A stretch of 64,000 nt of DNA from Actinobacillus seminis (GCF_002263215.1 NZ_NLFK01000007.1:88455-152454); one strand, 5' to 3'. Counted from the first letter of the stretch, positions 11,905 through 22,060 are shown. Notes: generated by a model from the letters alone, not told the origin. Numbers and translations: made by a program.

Positions 11905-12981
11905 ATGACAAAACAACATTCTCCTCTTCCTTTATGGTCTCTTGTTTTACCCCTGCTCGCTTGGGGGCTTTATTTCGTAGGAATCAAAGAAAACCCGTGG
12001 CTGCAAATTGCAGCCGGCTTGTTGCTGATTGGTAGCGTACTTTCTGCCGTTCACCACGCCGAAGTTGTAGCGCATAAAGTCGGCGAACCTTTCGGGACGA
12101 TTATTTTAGCTTTAGCCATTACTGTCATTGAAGTGGCATTAATTGTGTCACTCATGGTTGCCGGCGGAGATAACGCCGCCTATTTAGCGCGTGACACGGT
12201 TTTTGCTGCGATTATGTTAATCCTGAACGGTATCCTCGGAGCTTGCCTTATGATTGGCGGCTTAAAGCATCACGAACAATATTTTAGCCAAAAATCTGCC
12301 ACCACCGCGCTGGTCACGCTTGTTTCGATTTTAGTATTAACACTTATTTTACCCAATTTCACCACCTCCACCGAAGGTCCTACTTACAGTTCGGCTCAAT
12401 TACTCTTTGTCGCGATAGCCTCCTTAGTACTATACGGATCTTTTATTATGGTACAAACTGTACGCCATCGTGATTATTTCTTAGCTGATGATGATAACCC
12501 AACGCACCACGCCGAACCGCCAAGTCGCAAAGTGGCATTAATCAGCCTACTTTTCCTCATTATTGGTTTAGGAATCGTTGTCCTCCTTGCCAAAGCGCTG
12601 TCACCAATTATCGAAAGTTTGGTCATCTCCGCCGGTGCACCGCTCACTTTAGTGGGCGTGATTATCGCTGCAGTGGTGTTAATGCCGGAAGGATTAGCCG
12701 CGCTAACCGCTGCACACCGCAATCGCCTGCAAACCAGCATTAATTTAGCACTCGGTTCCGCCCTTGCCAGTATTGGCTTGACCATTCCGGCGGTGGTGGT
12801 TGTCTGTTTAATTTATGACATTAATATGGTATTAGGATTAGATTGGAAATCCATGGTATTACTCTGCCTTTCCGCTTTTGTTGCCATGTTATCGCTCAAT
12901 CACGGAAGAACCAATATGCTATATGGTATCGTTTTATTGGTCAACCTTGCCGCCTATATCTTTACTGTCATAATCCCGTAA
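11905..12981 (+). CDS. chaA: Calcium/proton (sodium/proton) antiporter ChaA
   Basis: ChaA-type antiporters expel Ca2+, Na+ or K+ in exchange for protons at the inner membrane. The 358-residue protein has about eleven hydrophobic segments and the two cation-binding alpha-repeats: GEPFGTIILALAITVIEVAL (residues about 61-80) and VVLMPEGLAALTAAHRNRLQ (about 257-276), each with the conserved Glu. A short cytoplasmic loop with DDDNPTHHAEP separates the halves. It is divergent from the spc operon and convergent with lptD, with a shared terminator at 13001-13031. Ion preference cannot be told from sequence. Confidence 0.88.
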   Translation: MTKQHSPLPLWSLVLPLLAWGLYFVGIKENPWLQIAAGLLLIGSVLSAVHHAEVVAHKVGEPFGTIILALAITVIEVALIVSLMVAGGDNAAYLARDTVFAAIMLILNGILGACLMIGGLKHHEQYFSQKSATTALVTLVSILVLTLILPNFTTSTEGPTYSSAQLLFVAIASLVLYGSFIMVQTVRHRDYFLADDDNPTHHAEPPSRKVALISLLFLIIGLGIVVLLAKALSPIIESLVISAGAPLTLVGVIIAAVVLMPEGLAALTAAHRNRLQTSINLALGSALASIGLTIPAVVVVCLIYDINMVLGLDWKSMVLLCLSAFVAMLSLNHGRTNMLYGIVLLVNLAAYIFTVIIP

Positions 12982-13000
12982 TCATCCTGCAAAAAGATAA

Positions 13001-13031
13001 AAAAAGTGCGGTTATTTTAACCGCACTTTTT
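13001..13031. terminator. Bidirectional terminator built from two inverted uptake sequences
   Basis: AAAAAGTGCGGTTA (13001-13014) and its exact complement (13018-13031) flank a TTT loop. The stem is two head-to-head uptake sequences; A and T tails let it stop both chaA and lptD transcripts. Confidence 0.85.
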
Positions 13032-13051
13032 GTTGATACATCTTAAAAAAA

Positions 13052-15424
13052 TTATAAACTAAAGGCCTGAATATAGGGTAATTTACCGCGTTTTAACATA
13101 CGCTCAATACCGCTTTTATGATCATTAGCCAACCCGCGTAATTCAAAGGTAAAACTGATACCATGATCATATAACACTTCATTCGGTTCTTGCTCGATAC
13201 GACTGGTCACATAGCGTCGCGCGCCAACCCCAATTGCCCAACAGCAAGAGTTATACTGCAGCCCTAAATATTGCTCAACCGGTTTTCTCAAGGCTAAATC
13301 TTGATAATAACGCGCCACAATCACCCAGTTATCCGTTACATCCATCGCCGCCATTACACCCAATTGTTTAATATCCTGATCGTAACGATTAATGCCGCGG
13401 GTTAAATTCTGATCGATATATTCTTGGCTGGCATAACGATAATTTAACTGAATTAAATTCATCCCACTTGGATTGTATTCCAAGGTGGTATTTGCCAATG
13501 AGGTTTGATTTAAACTGGTATCATACAAATAGCTACCACGCCATTGCAATTTATCCGTAATTTTCCAATTGGATTCCAATGCCCAAGAAGATGAACCCTG
13601 CGTACTGTTATTACGGTCTTCGTCAATTCTTGAATCTTGAATATAATAAATTTGCCCAATAGAGAAATTAAAACGTTCACTGGAATTGGCATCATAGAAA
13701 CGCGTCGTTCCCCCTAAAGTGACTTGGTTTGCGGAAGAAAGTCTGTCTAAACCGCTATAACGACGCGCACGGAACAACGAAAAATAATCTTGTTGCAACA
13801 GCGCAGAATCATAACCGAACCCTAAATAATCTGAATTATTGGCACTACCAATTTTGCTTTGATCTTTATACGGACGATACAAATATTGAATATGCGGCTC
13901 AAGAGTTTGCATATACCCGTCAATAAAAGTGCGGTTGCCGGCGAGCAAGGTTTGCAAATCCACTTTTAACTGTGGCAACACGCGCGACACGGACTTATCC
14001 ATTTCCTCGACCTGATCTTTACCGTCTTTTTGGATATAGTGCGTCGCATACAATTTTGTTTCCACATTTAAACTGCCATAACGGTTAGACAATGGCATAT
14101 TGAAACTCGGTTCAAAATGGAAACGCCACGCGGTCGGCATTTCGGCACTGTCATTATCAAAATGTACCGCTTGTGAAAACAGTTTAAAATCAAGCAAGCC
14201 ATTGGCTAACCCGTTTTTATAGTAGTTAAAATCAATTTGCGGTAATGCACGATAAGGTCCTATTGAAATATTTTCATCAAATACTTGGAACTGTTTAGCG
14301 GAAATCGCAAAATTGTAATGCGGCTGATAATAGGCGATACGCATGGTTTGATCCGCATAACCGTCAGTACTGCTACCGTAATCAGAACCAAAATCGGTGA
14401 AATAACGCTTATCGCTCACGCGCGTATAATTAATGTCCAAACGCCAATTTTTTAAGAAAGCGGAACTGTGCGTCCAATAGAATAAATGGCGAGAACTGTT
14501 TTTATCCAAATATTCATCATAACGATCACGATTTAAATATTCGCCGGCGATTTTTCCCGTTCCCAAATGGGTTAAATAACGAAACTCACCGTTTAATTGC
14601 CAACCGCGATGAGACATATATTTCGGCGTAATGGTCGCATCAAAATTCGGTGCAATATTCCAATAAATCGGTTGCGAATACCAATAACCGTCACGCGAAG
14701 AAGTGCCGGCATCCGGGATTAACAAACCCGAACGACGACGATCACCAATCGGCAATTGCAAATACGGAGTATAAAATACCGGCATACCCGAAATTTTAAA
14801 ACGCGCATGCCACATTTCTAAATATTCTTCTTGAATATGCTGACGGATTTCATTCGCTTCAATCAACCACGCGTTATCCGTCGGCAAACAAGAGGTAAAA
14901 GTCGCATTACGTAACTCGCGATAGGTTTCGCGCAACTCCGCTTCTTGCGCTGTCCCGCGCCCTTGACGACCAACAAATTGGTAATCCGCATTCCTAATAT
15001 CACTGTCTTTTGTATTGAGATGAATTTTCGCATCTGAACCTAATACCTTAATTTGATTATCTTTATAATCAAATCCCCCTTTCGCGTAGGCATAACGCTG
15101 GATATTTTCTCCTTCACCCTCTTGGTCCACTTTGACATACTCGGTGACAAGATGGCGATTGCCTTGTTTCATATCCACATTGCCTTCATAAATCGCATTG
15201 GTCGGCTGATTTAGCCACGCTCGATCGGCTTCGATATACACCGGCAACTCATTCGGATCACCGGAAACCACCTCTCCGGTAATCTGCGGCACACCGACCA
15301 AACATTGTTGTTGCAAACCGCCGACTCGCAAGGCGCCGGTCGGTTCGGTCGTCGCCCGACCCGGCAAGCTGTAAAGTGCGGTCAAAATTGACAACGAAAG
15401 TAATGTATAAGAATATTTTTTCAT
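13052..15424 (-). CDS. lptD: LPS-assembly protein LptD
   Basis: LptD, with LptE, is the outer-membrane translocon that places lipopolysaccharide in the outer leaflet. The 790-residue precursor has a signal peptide (MKKYSYTLLSLSILTALYSL, cleaved near residue 24), an N-terminal OstA/LptA-like jellyroll (about 60-210, with DRAWLNQPTNAIYEGNV) and a C-terminal 26-strand barrel. Disulfide cysteines correspond to C41, a Cys near 178 (SCLPTD) and C727/C728. The first codons contain an uptake sequence (15374-15382). In E. coli surA follows; here tag lies upstream, so it looks monocistronic. Confidence 0.97.
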   Translation of the reverse strand: MKKYSYTLLSLSILTALYSLPGRATTEPTGALRVGGLQQQCLVGVPQITGEVVSGDPNELPVYIEADRAWLNQPTNAIYEGNVDMKQGNRHLVTEYVKVDQEGEGENIQRYAYAKGGFDYKDNQIKVLGSDAKIHLNTKDSDIRNADYQFVGRQGRGTAQEAELRETYRELRNATFTSCLPTDNAWLIEANEIRQHIQEEYLEMWHARFKISGMPVFYTPYLQLPIGDRRRSGLLIPDAGTSSRDGYWYSQPIYWNIAPNFDATITPKYMSHRGWQLNGEFRYLTHLGTGKIAGEYLNRDRYDEYLDKNSSRHLFYWTHSSAFLKNWRLDINYTRVSDKRYFTDFGSDYGSSTDGYADQTMRIAYYQPHYNFAISAKQFQVFDENISIGPYRALPQIDFNYYKNGLANGLLDFKLFSQAVHFDNDSAEMPTAWRFHFEPSFNMPLSNRYGSLNVETKLYATHYIQKDGKDQVEEMDKSVSRVLPQLKVDLQTLLAGNRTFIDGYMQTLEPHIQYLYRPYKDQSKIGSANNSDYLGFGYDSALLQQDYFSLFRARRYSGLDRLSSANQVTLGGTTRFYDANSSERFNFSIGQIYYIQDSRIDEDRNNSTQGSSSWALESNWKITDKLQWRGSYLYDTSLNQTSLANTTLEYNPSGMNLIQLNYRYASQEYIDQNLTRGINRYDQDIKQLGVMAAMDVTDNWVIVARYYQDLALRKPVEQYLGLQYNSCCWAIGVGARRYVTSRIEQEPNEVLYDHGISFTFELRGLANDHKSGIERMLKRGKLPYIQAFSL

Positions 15425-15490
15425 TAGTGCTTATCTGTGATATGGACAAAATTTTTCTGATTATACAAGAAAACCGAACAAAAAAGCACG

Positions 15491-16054
15491 TTATTTACAT
15501 TTACAAAAACAGTCGTTGACATGATCATCCACCAGCCCCATAGACTGCATAAACGCATAGCAAGTTGTCTCGCCAACAAAAACAAAGCCACGTTTTCTCA
15601 ACGCTTTCGACATTGCCGCTGACACCGCGGTTTTCGCCGGTACTGCATTCAACGCCGGCACATCATTAATTTGCGGCTGATGATTGACAAACGACCAAAT
15701 AAAATCGCTAAAATTTTCACCGCACTTTTCCATCTGCAAATAAGCTTTCGCATTTTTCACTATGGCTTCCAGTTTGGCGCGATACCGAATTAATCCCGCA
15801 TTTTGCATACAACGATCGATATCCTGCGCGCTCATTTGCGCGATTTTTACCGGATCAAAATGATAAAATGCCTGACGATACGCCTCACGCTTTTTTAACA
15901 CCGTAATCCAAGACAATCCCGCCTGCTGTCCTTCCAAACATAATTTTTCAAACAAACGCAAACTGTCATATTGCGGCTTGCCCCATTCATGATCATGATA
16001 ATCCACATAAATCGCGGAATTTTCCGCCCAACGACAACGTATCGGCATACCCAT
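15491..16054 (-). CDS. tag: DNA-3-methyladenine glycosylase I
   Basis: Tag removes 3-methyladenine from alkylated DNA, starting base excision repair. The 187-residue protein has the family core CLEGQQAGLSWITVLKKRE and FIWSFVNHQPQ. The structural zinc ligands are C7, H20 (DYHDHEWG), H178 and C182. The C-terminus is unusually Cys-rich (CFCKCK). It reads on the minus strand, 67 bp upstream of lptD, and is divergent from tal. Confidence 0.96.
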   Translation of the reverse strand: MGMPIRCRWAENSAIYVDYHDHEWGKPQYDSLRLFEKLCLEGQQAGLSWITVLKKREAYRQAFYHFDPVKIAQMSAQDIDRCMQNAGLIRYRAKLEAIVKNAKAYLQMEKCGENFSDFIWSFVNHQPQINDVPALNAVPAKTAVSAAMSKALRKRGFVFVGETTCYAFMQSMGLVDDHVNDCFCKCK

Positions 16055-16206
16055 TTCCTGTTAAAATAAGAAACTCGTCGATTATTCTATGCAATTTTGT
16101 TTTTGTCTATTAATTCCAAAGTTAAAATAATTATTTAATCATCACAAAGATATGCTATTGTATGAAAATAAGAATATTTACATAAAACCATAAACACAGA
16201 GGTAAA

Positions 16207-17163
16207 ATGATGACTACACAATTAGAAACATTACGCAATATGACTGTCGTGGTAGCAGATACCGGCGACATTGAAGCAATCAAAAAATACCAACCACAAG
16301 ACGCGACCACCAACCCGTCTTTAATTCTTAGCGCATCTGCCTTACCTCAGTACGTCCCACTTATAGACGACGCAGTGGCTTACGCGAAAAGCAAAAGCGC
16401 CGATAAAGCACAACAATTAATCGATGCTGAAGACAAATTGGCAGTCAATATCGGTTTAGAAATTCTCAAAATCGTCCCTGGACGCATTTCTACCGAAGTG
16501 GATGCACGCCTTTCTTATGACACACAAGCTACCGTTGAAAAAGCGCGTAAACTTATCGCCCTTTACAATGAAGCGGGTATCGGCAATGATCGTATCTTAA
16601 TTAAAATCGCCTCCACATGGCAAGGTATCCGCGCAGCAGAAATCCTTGAAAAAGAAGGCATTAACTGTAACTTAACCCTCTTATTCTCCGAAGCGCAAGC
16701 TCGTGCTTGTGCAGAAGCGGGCGTCTATTTAATCTCTCCATTTGTGGGACGTATTCTTGACTGGTACAAAGCCAATAGTGATAAAAAAGAATACGCGCCG
16801 GCAGAAGATCCGGGCGTTATTTCTGTGACCAAAATTTACAACTATTACAAACAATACGGTTATAACACTGTCGTCATGGGGGCAAGCTTCCGTAATATCG
16901 GCGAAATCACGGAACTTGCCGGCTGCGACCGTTTAACCATTGCACCGGCGCTATTGAAAGAATTACAAGAAAATACCGCCGCACTTGAGCGTAAATTAAG
17001 CTACAACGGTGAAGTCAAAGCAAAACCGCAACCGTTAACTGAAGCAGAATTCTACTGGCAACATAACAGCGATCCGATGGCAGTCGAAAAACTTGCTGAC
17101 GGTATTCGCAAATTTGCGGTTGACCAAGAAAAATTAGAAGCGATGTTATCGGCAAAACTCTGA
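16207..17163 (+). CDS. tal: Transaldolase
   Basis: Transaldolase shuttles a dihydroxyacetone unit between sedoheptulose 7-phosphate and glyceraldehyde 3-phosphate in the non-oxidative pentose phosphate pathway. The 318-residue protein has the catalytic Schiff-base lysine K133 in [12 protein letters not shown], Asp18 in VVADTGD and the DATTNPSLI signature. Length and sequence fit the TalB class. Translation could start at either of two adjacent ATG codons (16207 or 16210). It is followed by a terminator at 17183-17206. Confidence 0.97.
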   Translation: MMTTQLETLRNMTVVVADTGDIEAIKKYQPQDATTNPSLILSASALPQYVPLIDDAVAYAKSKSADKAQQLIDAEDKLAVNIGLEILKIVPGRISTEVDARLSYDTQATVEKARKLIALYNEAGIGNDRILIKIASTWQGIRAAEILEKEGINCNLTLLFSEAQARACAEAGVYLISPFVGRILDWYKANSDKKEYAPAEDPGVISVTKIYNYYKQYGYNTVVMGASFRNIGEITELAGCDRLTIAPALLKELQENTAALERKLSYNGEVKAKPQPLTEAEFYWQHNSDPMAVEKLADGIRKFAVDQEKLEAMLSAKL

Positions 17164-17182
17164 TTTCAATATGTTATGTATG

Positions 17183-17206
17183 GGGCGGCATCATTCGCCC
17201 TTTTTT
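17183..17206 (+). terminator. Rho-independent terminator after tal
   Basis: GGGCG (17183-17187) and CGCCC (17196-17200) form a stem followed by six T, about 20 bp after the tal stop. Confidence 0.8.
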
Positions 17207-17226
17207 ATCGCCTATTTTCTATTTAG

Positions 17227-17264
17227 GTGTAATGGACAAAATCTCGCTTTTTTGTCCATTACAC
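17227..17264. repeat. 15-bp perfect inverted repeat between tal and yagU
   Basis: GTGTAATGGACAAAA (17227-17241) pairs exactly with 17250-17264 across an 8-nt loop. It lies after the tal terminator in a 325-bp gene-free stretch. It could be a second terminator or a small mobile palindrome; nothing decides between them. The rest of the stretch shows an 18-bp palindrome (17431-17448) and no gene. Confidence 0.6.
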
Positions 17265-17430
17265 TTTCTATTTATACCTTACCGACCAAAATCATCGTAA
17301 ATTTTTGCTTAAACGATAAAGCAAAAATGCCAACAAAATCAAGTTATTACAAATCATGTTATATTTCAACTACCTACTTTAGCGTAGAAAGCACTTGACT
17401 ATTTTCCATTCTTCCTAAAAAATGACCGCG

Positions 17431-17448
17431 CTTTTATGCACATAAAAG
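17431..17448. promoter_or_regulatory. 18-bp palindrome upstream of yagU
   Basis: CTTTTATG-CA-CATAAAAG lies 41 bp before the yagU start, at an operator-like position. The regulator is unknown. It may instead be part of a degenerate uptake-sequence context. Confidence 0.35.
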
Positions 17449-17488
17449 TGAGAAATACAAATTTTACTGACTTTTCGGAGAATAAAAT

Positions 17489-18091
17489 ATGTCAGGTATA
17501 TTTACCCAAACCGATCCGACACGTCGTCGCTATGGCATCGCGATTTTCGTCGGCATCATCGCCGGATTAATTTCCGCTTTCGTAAAATGGGGGGCTGAGC
17601 ATCCGTTCCCACCACGCAGCCCGTTAGATTTCTTCGCCGCAGCGTGTAAAGATCCGTCACAAGCCTTAGAAGTGTGTTCGCGCGCTTTCTTAAACCCGCC
17701 GCACATTTTCCTACGCGACTATATCGGCATCAACCCGATTGAACCGGTATTCACCTTCGCGGATTACGGTTTTGACTGGATCGGCGTCACTCATATCACG
17801 TTTTCATTAGTATTTGCCATTGGTTACTGTTTAGTTGCCGAACGTTTCCCAAAAATTAAATTCTGGCAAGGTATCGGCGCCGGTCTAATCGCGAACGTTT
17901 GCGTACACTACATCACTTTTCCGGCATTAGGCTTAACGCCACCGGTTTCCGAATGGCCATTATATGAACATATTTCCGAATTAGTCGGTCATATTTTCTG
18001 GTTCTGGACCATTGAGGTCATCCGCCGCGATTTACGTAACCGCATCACCGGACAACCCGACCCGGAAATCCCGCTTAACCAAGCGCGTTAG
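17489..18091 (+). CDS. yagU: YagU family inner-membrane protein (DUF1440)
   Basis: YagU is an inner-membrane protein linked in E. coli to acid resistance; its biochemical role is unknown. The 200-residue product matches in length and in motifs such as [19 protein letters not shown] (residues about 25-43) and [24 protein letters not shown] [20 protein letters not shown] near 152-171. Four hydrophobic segments are visible. It has a good AGGAG-like site (TCGGAGAAT) and ends at a bidirectional terminator shared with nudJ. Confidence 0.88.
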   Translation: MSGIFTQTDPTRRRYGIAIFVGIIAGLISAFVKWGAEHPFPPRSPLDFFAAACKDPSQALEVCSRAFLNPPHIFLRDYIGINPIEPVFTFADYGFDWIGVTHITFSLVFAIGYCLVAERFPKIKFWQGIGAGLIANVCVHYITFPALGLTPPVSEWPLYEHISELVGHIFWFWTIEVIRRDLRNRITGQPDPEIPLNQAR

Positions 18092-18100
18092 TCTCAAACC

Positions 18101-18128
18101 AATAAAGCTCGATTTATCGAGCTTTATT
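18101..18128. terminator. Bidirectional terminator between yagU and nudJ
   Basis: AATAAAGCTCGA (18101-18112) pairs exactly with 18117-18128 across a 4-nt loop. It lies just past both convergent stop codons. Confidence 0.85.
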
Positions 18129-18129
18129 G

Positions 18130-18585
18130 TTATTCATAGCACTGCAACACCTCTAACGGATAAAAATTGCCTTGCAAATAATCTCGTACCGATTGAAAAA
18201 CTAACGGACTGCGCGCGGCTTGCCCCTCTTGTGCAATATATTGCTCAAATTCCGCCACCGAAAGCCAACATCCACCCGCAATATCCGCATCTTGTGGCTT
18301 AATTTCCACCCAATCTTCCAATTCCAACGCAAATGTAAAACGCAAAAAATCCGTCTGCGTACGCGGCGCGTACCATTGGTACACCTTAATTAATTTTTGC
18401 ATTGATGCCACAATCCCCGTTTCCTCAAACAGCTCCCGTTTCGCGCCCTCAAGCAAACTTTCCCCTTGCTCCAAATGCCCCGCCGGCTGATTTAACGTCA
18501 TCTTGCCATGTTCAAATTCTTCCACAAATAAAAATTTTCCTTTGCAATGCACCACGCACGCCAAAGTCACATTCGGTTTAAACAT
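18130..18585 (-). CDS. nudJ: Nudix phosphohydrolase NudJ
   Basis: NudJ hydrolyses nucleoside tri- and diphosphates and thiamine-pyrophosphate precursors (HMP-PP). The 151-residue product starts MFKPNVTLACVVHCKGKFL, aligning with E. coli NudJ, and has a Nudix box at residues 36-58 (GHLEQGESLLEGAKRELFEE plus TGI). A GTG two codons upstream overlaps the rluE stop, but the ATG at 18585, 2 bp after that stop, fits the family better. The rluE-nudJ pair is conserved with E. coli. Confidence 0.92.
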   Translation of the reverse strand: MFKPNVTLACVVHCKGKFLFVEEFEHGKMTLNQPAGHLEQGESLLEGAKRELFEETGIVASMQKLIKVYQWYAPRTQTDFLRFTFALELEDWVEIKPQDADIAGGCWLSVAEFEQYIAQEGQAARSPLVFQSVRDYLQGNFYPLEVLQCYE

Positions 18586-18587
18586 GC

Positions 18588-19268
18588 TCACACTTCCTTC
18601 ATTTTTAATCGTTGATACAACATCCGGATTTCGCCCTCACTTAATTGACGATATTCACCACAGGCAAGATCTCCCAAGGTAAAACCCGCCACCTGCCAAC
18701 GCACCAAACGCAAAGTTGGAAAACCTATATGCGCCGTCATCCGCCTCACCTGCCGGTTTCGTCCTTCCATAATTTTCAATTCCAACCACGAGGTCGGAAT
18801 CGTCCTCCGCTCCCGAATCGGCGGAACCCGTTCCCACAAATTCGGCGCTGAAATCAACCGCACTTTTGCCGGCAACGTCCACCCGTCTTTCAACTCAACG
18901 CCAAAGCGCAACAAATCTAATGCCTCTTCCGTTGGCAGACCTTCCACTTGCACCCAATAAATTTTCTCCGTTTTAAATTTGGGTTCTGCCAAACGATGTT
19001 GCAACTCACCGTTATTAGTTAACAATACCAACCCTTCACTATCCCGATCCAAACGCCCGGCCGGATAAATATTTGGCAACTCAATAAACTCCTTCAACGT
19101 CCGCCGCCCGTCTTCATCCGTAAACTGCGTCAACACATCAAAAGGCTTATTAAACAACACCACTTGCGTCTTCGCTAAAGGCAAAGTGCGGTTCTTTTTT
19201 TCCCTATTTTTCCGCATGGATTTCGTGTGAAAAGACGTTTTTTGTGGAAGTGATTTTCTTAATTTCAT
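18588..19268 (-). CDS. rluE: 23S rRNA pseudouridine(2457) synthase
   Basis: RluE makes pseudouridine at position 2457 of 23S rRNA. The 226-residue protein has the RsuA/RluB-type catalytic motif GRLDRDSEG with Asp74 and a C-terminal [13 protein letters not shown] motif. The first 30 residues are basic and variable ([10 protein letters not shown]). It lacks an S4 domain, as RluE does. It is translationally close to nudJ downstream. Confidence 0.93.
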   Translation of the reverse strand: MKLRKSLPQKTSFHTKSMRKNREKKNRTLPLAKTQVVLFNKPFDVLTQFTDEDGRRTLKEFIELPNIYPAGRLDRDSEGLVLLTNNGELQHRLAEPKFKTEKIYWVQVEGLPTEEALDLLRFGVELKDGWTLPAKVRLISAPNLWERVPPIRERRTIPTSWLELKIMEGRNRQVRRMTAHIGFPTLRLVRWQVAGFTLGDLACGEYRQLSEGEIRMLYQRLKMKEV

Positions 19269-19592
19269 TGAACATTTAGCATAACATTACCATCATAGAA
19301 ATATATTAGCACAAAGAGACAAGTTATCTTCAACAGAATTGTGATGCATAAAAATGCGATCAAATTGACCGCACTTTGGAAAATAAAAAGAGCGTTATTT
19401 ACTTTTTGCATCAACAGCTACTGTCTTTGCTACAAAAAAGTAATGGTGTAGTGTTTTTCTTTCTCAAATCATAACGTATCGCACTCTTGTCGTTTTTTTC
19501 AATTCAATATCTCACCTGCCAACTAAACGAAAATAAAAATAGAGCAGACATTCAAGTAAACTTTTGCGTTTCATTCCTTATTTCATAGAAGA
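19269..19592. other. Gene-free stretch between rluE and the tetronate operon
   Basis: About 320 bases with no ORF of note. It holds one complementary uptake sequence near 19367 (ACCGCACTT) and AT-rich DNA that probably includes the rluE promoter. I see nothing else supportable. Confidence 0.6.
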
Positions 19593-19619
19593 ATAGGCTA
19601 TATTCTAAATATAGCCTAT
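19593..19619 (-). terminator. Terminator of the tetronate operon
   Basis: ATAGGCTATATT (19593-19604) pairs exactly with 19608-19619 across a 3-nt loop, 14 bp after the gntP-type permease stop. The following T run is weak. Confidence 0.7.
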
Positions 19620-19632
19620 CCAACAAATACTA

Positions 19633-21102
19633 TTATTTAATATTTTTATTTTGTACTTTGATGTATAGCGCGATAGCAATCATGACTGCAACCGGGAAAA
19701 GCAGGTCTGTCACGGAACCATCATTTCCCCATACAAGATTGGCTAAAATAACGCTAATTCCCCCAATTCCCCAAGCAATTGTTGTCGGAACAGACCAAAC
19801 AATCATTTGTTTTTTCACGTCACTTATCCCCATCATTCTATTAACAACCCAAAATAAGCTATCATTAAAATAACCAAAGAAAAGCGATCCCATTGTTGCA
19901 GCCTGTGCAGCAAGTAACATATTCACATCGGGAATTTGGGCAAGAATAGGCGCGGAAATAGAAGCCGCAGTCACCATGGCAACGGTACCTGAACCTTGAA
20001 TAAATCTCACTAATGTCGAAACAATAAATGGAATTAAAATTGGTGAGATTGGTAAGTTTGCAATTTGTTCAGCAAGCTGCGCTCCCGCTCCACTGTCTCT
20101 TAACACGGAACCTAATGCGCCACCGGCACCGGTGACCAACAAAATAATACCTGCGGTTTTTACACCCTCTTCTAAGTGAAGTGCGGTTGTATTTTTGTCT
20201 ATTTTTGGTAATAGCGTATATACGGAAATAAGCACACTAATCGCCAGTGCGATAATAGGGTTTCCAATAAATGCGAATACTTGATAACTACTGAATTCCG
20301 TTATGGCTGCATTATTTTTAGCGACTAACTCAAAAATAGCTTTAATAAAAATCAGGATAATCGGTAACACTATCGGCAATAGTGACAAACCTAAACTCGG
20401 TAATGCTTTTTTCTCCCGACTTTCAATATAATCGTCGTATTTTTTCTTAAGTTCTTCCTCTGTGAACACCTCTTGATTAAATTCAGGATATTTTTTATCA
20501 AGCCACTTGGCATAAAGCACAATCCCAATGACGGGTAATACTGCCATTGCCATACCGGTTAATAACATCATACCAATATCAACATTAAACAATCCGGCAA
20601 CACCCAATGGACCCGGTGTTGGCGGAACGGTATGATGTGTTACAACTAAACCGCCAGCCAATGCTACGCCTAATGTTAAGAGAGAGCGTTTACCATTTTT
20701 TGCAAGTGCTTTTGCAACCGGATAAAGAATAACAAATGCAGAATCAACAAAAATCGGAATACTTACCACATAACCGGTGATTGCCAATGCCCATTCTTCT
20801 TTTTTCTTACCTAACATTTTAATAAAGCTGTATGCCATTTTCTCTGCAGCGCCGGAAATCTCCAACACACTGCCCATCATGACACCAAGCCCTATCACGA
20901 TACCAATGCTCCCTAAGGTTCCGCCAAACCCTTTTGAAATTGCACCTAGCGTTTCAGTAACAGACATTCCTCCAATCAATCCCGCAATTGCAGAAGCGAT
21001 TAACATTGCAATAAATGCGTGAACTCGAGTTTTCAAGACCAAAAAAACTAAGATAAATACCGCGATAATTAATCCGATAATTGGGATCGGTAATCCAAAC
21101 AT
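19633..21102 (-). CDS. GntP-family permease, probable tetronate importer
   Basis: This 489-residue protein belongs to the GntP/gluconate:H+ symporter family, with about twelve transmembrane segments and motifs VVTHHTVPPTPGPLGVAGLF (residues about 154-173) and GSGTVAMVTAASISAP (about 369-384). It is the last gene of the cluster equivalent to H. influenzae HI1010-HI1015, where it is taken to import D-erythronate and/or L-threonate. The substrate is inferred from its neighbours. It lies 10 bp after denD. Confidence 0.88.
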   Translation of the reverse strand: MFGLPIPIIGLIIAVFILVFLVLKTRVHAFIAMLIASAIAGLIGGMSVTETLGAISKGFGGTLGSIGIVIGLGVMMGSVLEISGAAEKMAYSFIKMLGKKKEEWALAITGYVVSIPIFVDSAFVILYPVAKALAKNGKRSLLTLGVALAGGLVVTHHTVPPTPGPLGVAGLFNVDIGMMLLTGMAMAVLPVIGIVLYAKWLDKKYPEFNQEVFTEEELKKKYDDYIESREKKALPSLGLSLLPIVLPIILIFIKAIFELVAKNNAAITEFSSYQVFAFIGNPIIALAISVLISVYTLLPKIDKNTTALHLEEGVKTAGIILLVTGAGGALGSVLRDSGAGAQLAEQIANLPISPILIPFIVSTLVRFIQGSGTVAMVTAASISAPILAQIPDVNMLLAAQAATMGSLFFGYFNDSLFWVVNRMMGISDVKKQMIVWSVPTTIAWGIGGISVILANLVWGNDGSVTDLLFPVAVMIAIALYIKVQNKNIK

Positions 21103-21112
21103 TCCTTACTCC

Positions 21113-22060
21113 TTACATATCATGTTGAATAAATTGTTGAATTACTTGATTGAAATTTTTATCTACAGAAAAACCGAGTTTCAAAGATAATGTGTTGTCA
21201 ATTTCTGCCGGCCAGCCGGCAACAATATTATTAATATTTTCATCAAACTCTGTTTTTACATAAGATAAAATTTGTTCACCTTTGATAGCAGCCAAATCGG
21301 AAAGCATTTGCGCTACACTGACACTAAATCCCGGTAAATTAATCACATGCCAACTATGTAATGGTAAAGATGGCAATGACAGTGCATGAATAAAATTATT
21401 GATGACCGTATTTGGACCGGATAGCCATAAACGGAGCTCTGTTGATACCGGACATACCGCATTTTCACCATGTAACGGTTCTCGGATAATACTGCTCACG
21501 AAAGAAGATGCCGCTTTATTCGGCTTACCCGGACGCACACAAATTGTTGGTAAACGAAGTACAATTCCATCTACAAAACCTTTACGAGAATAATCATTAA
21601 TCAATAATTCGCACATTGCTTTCTGACTACCATAAGTCGACTGAGGTGTCACAGCTGTATTATCTAAAATCAAATCCGGTAAAGCGCCGCCAAATACCGC
21701 AAGCGAACTGGAAAAAATAAAACGAATACGAGGGTTTTGTTGACGACAAGCCTCCAACAAGTTACGGGTCGCTAAAAAATTAATTTCATAACCCAAGTCA
21801 GGATCTTGTTCAGCATGACTACTTACAATAGCCGCTAAATGAAAAACCGCATCGGTTTGAGAAGTGATAATATTTTTCAGCCCGTTAGAATCGCGTAAAT
21901 CCATTTCAACACAACGAACACGGGAATCATTATTTGGTGCGATTGGCTTTATCACATCAACCAATACCAATTCTTCAATGTTGACGTCAGATCGATTTAG
22001 TAGCGTTTTAGCCAAACGCTGTCCCAAAAATCCTTGACCTCCGGTAATTACAATTTTCAT
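21113..22060 (-). CDS. denD: D-erythronate dehydrogenase
   Basis: DenD oxidises D-erythronate at C2 to 2-oxo-tetronate with NAD. The 315-residue extended SDR protein has the nucleotide motif GGQGFLG (residues 7-13), and the YxxxK pair Y143/K147 (TYGSQK). An in-frame ATG 15 codons upstream exists, but MKIVITGG at 22060 with a GGAG-type site fits the Rossmann start. The gene sits in the operon with otnI (about 130 bp upstream) and the permease. Function is assigned from the characterised H. influenzae orthologue cluster. Confidence 0.88.
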   Translation of the reverse strand: MKIVITGGQGFLGQRLAKTLLNRSDVNIEELVLVDVIKPIAPNNDSRVRCVEMDLRDSNGLKNIITSQTDAVFHLAAIVSSHAEQDPDLGYEINFLATRNLLEACRQQNPRIRFIFSSSLAVFGGALPDLILDNTAVTPQSTYGSQKAMCELLINDYSRKGFVDGIVLRLPTICVRPGKPNKAASSFVSSIIREPLHGENAVCPVSTELRLWLSGPNTVINNFIHALSLPSLPLHSWHVINLPGFSVSVAQMLSDLAAIKGEQILSYVKTEFDENINNIVAGWPAEIDNTLSLKLGFSVDKNFNQVIQQFIQHDM

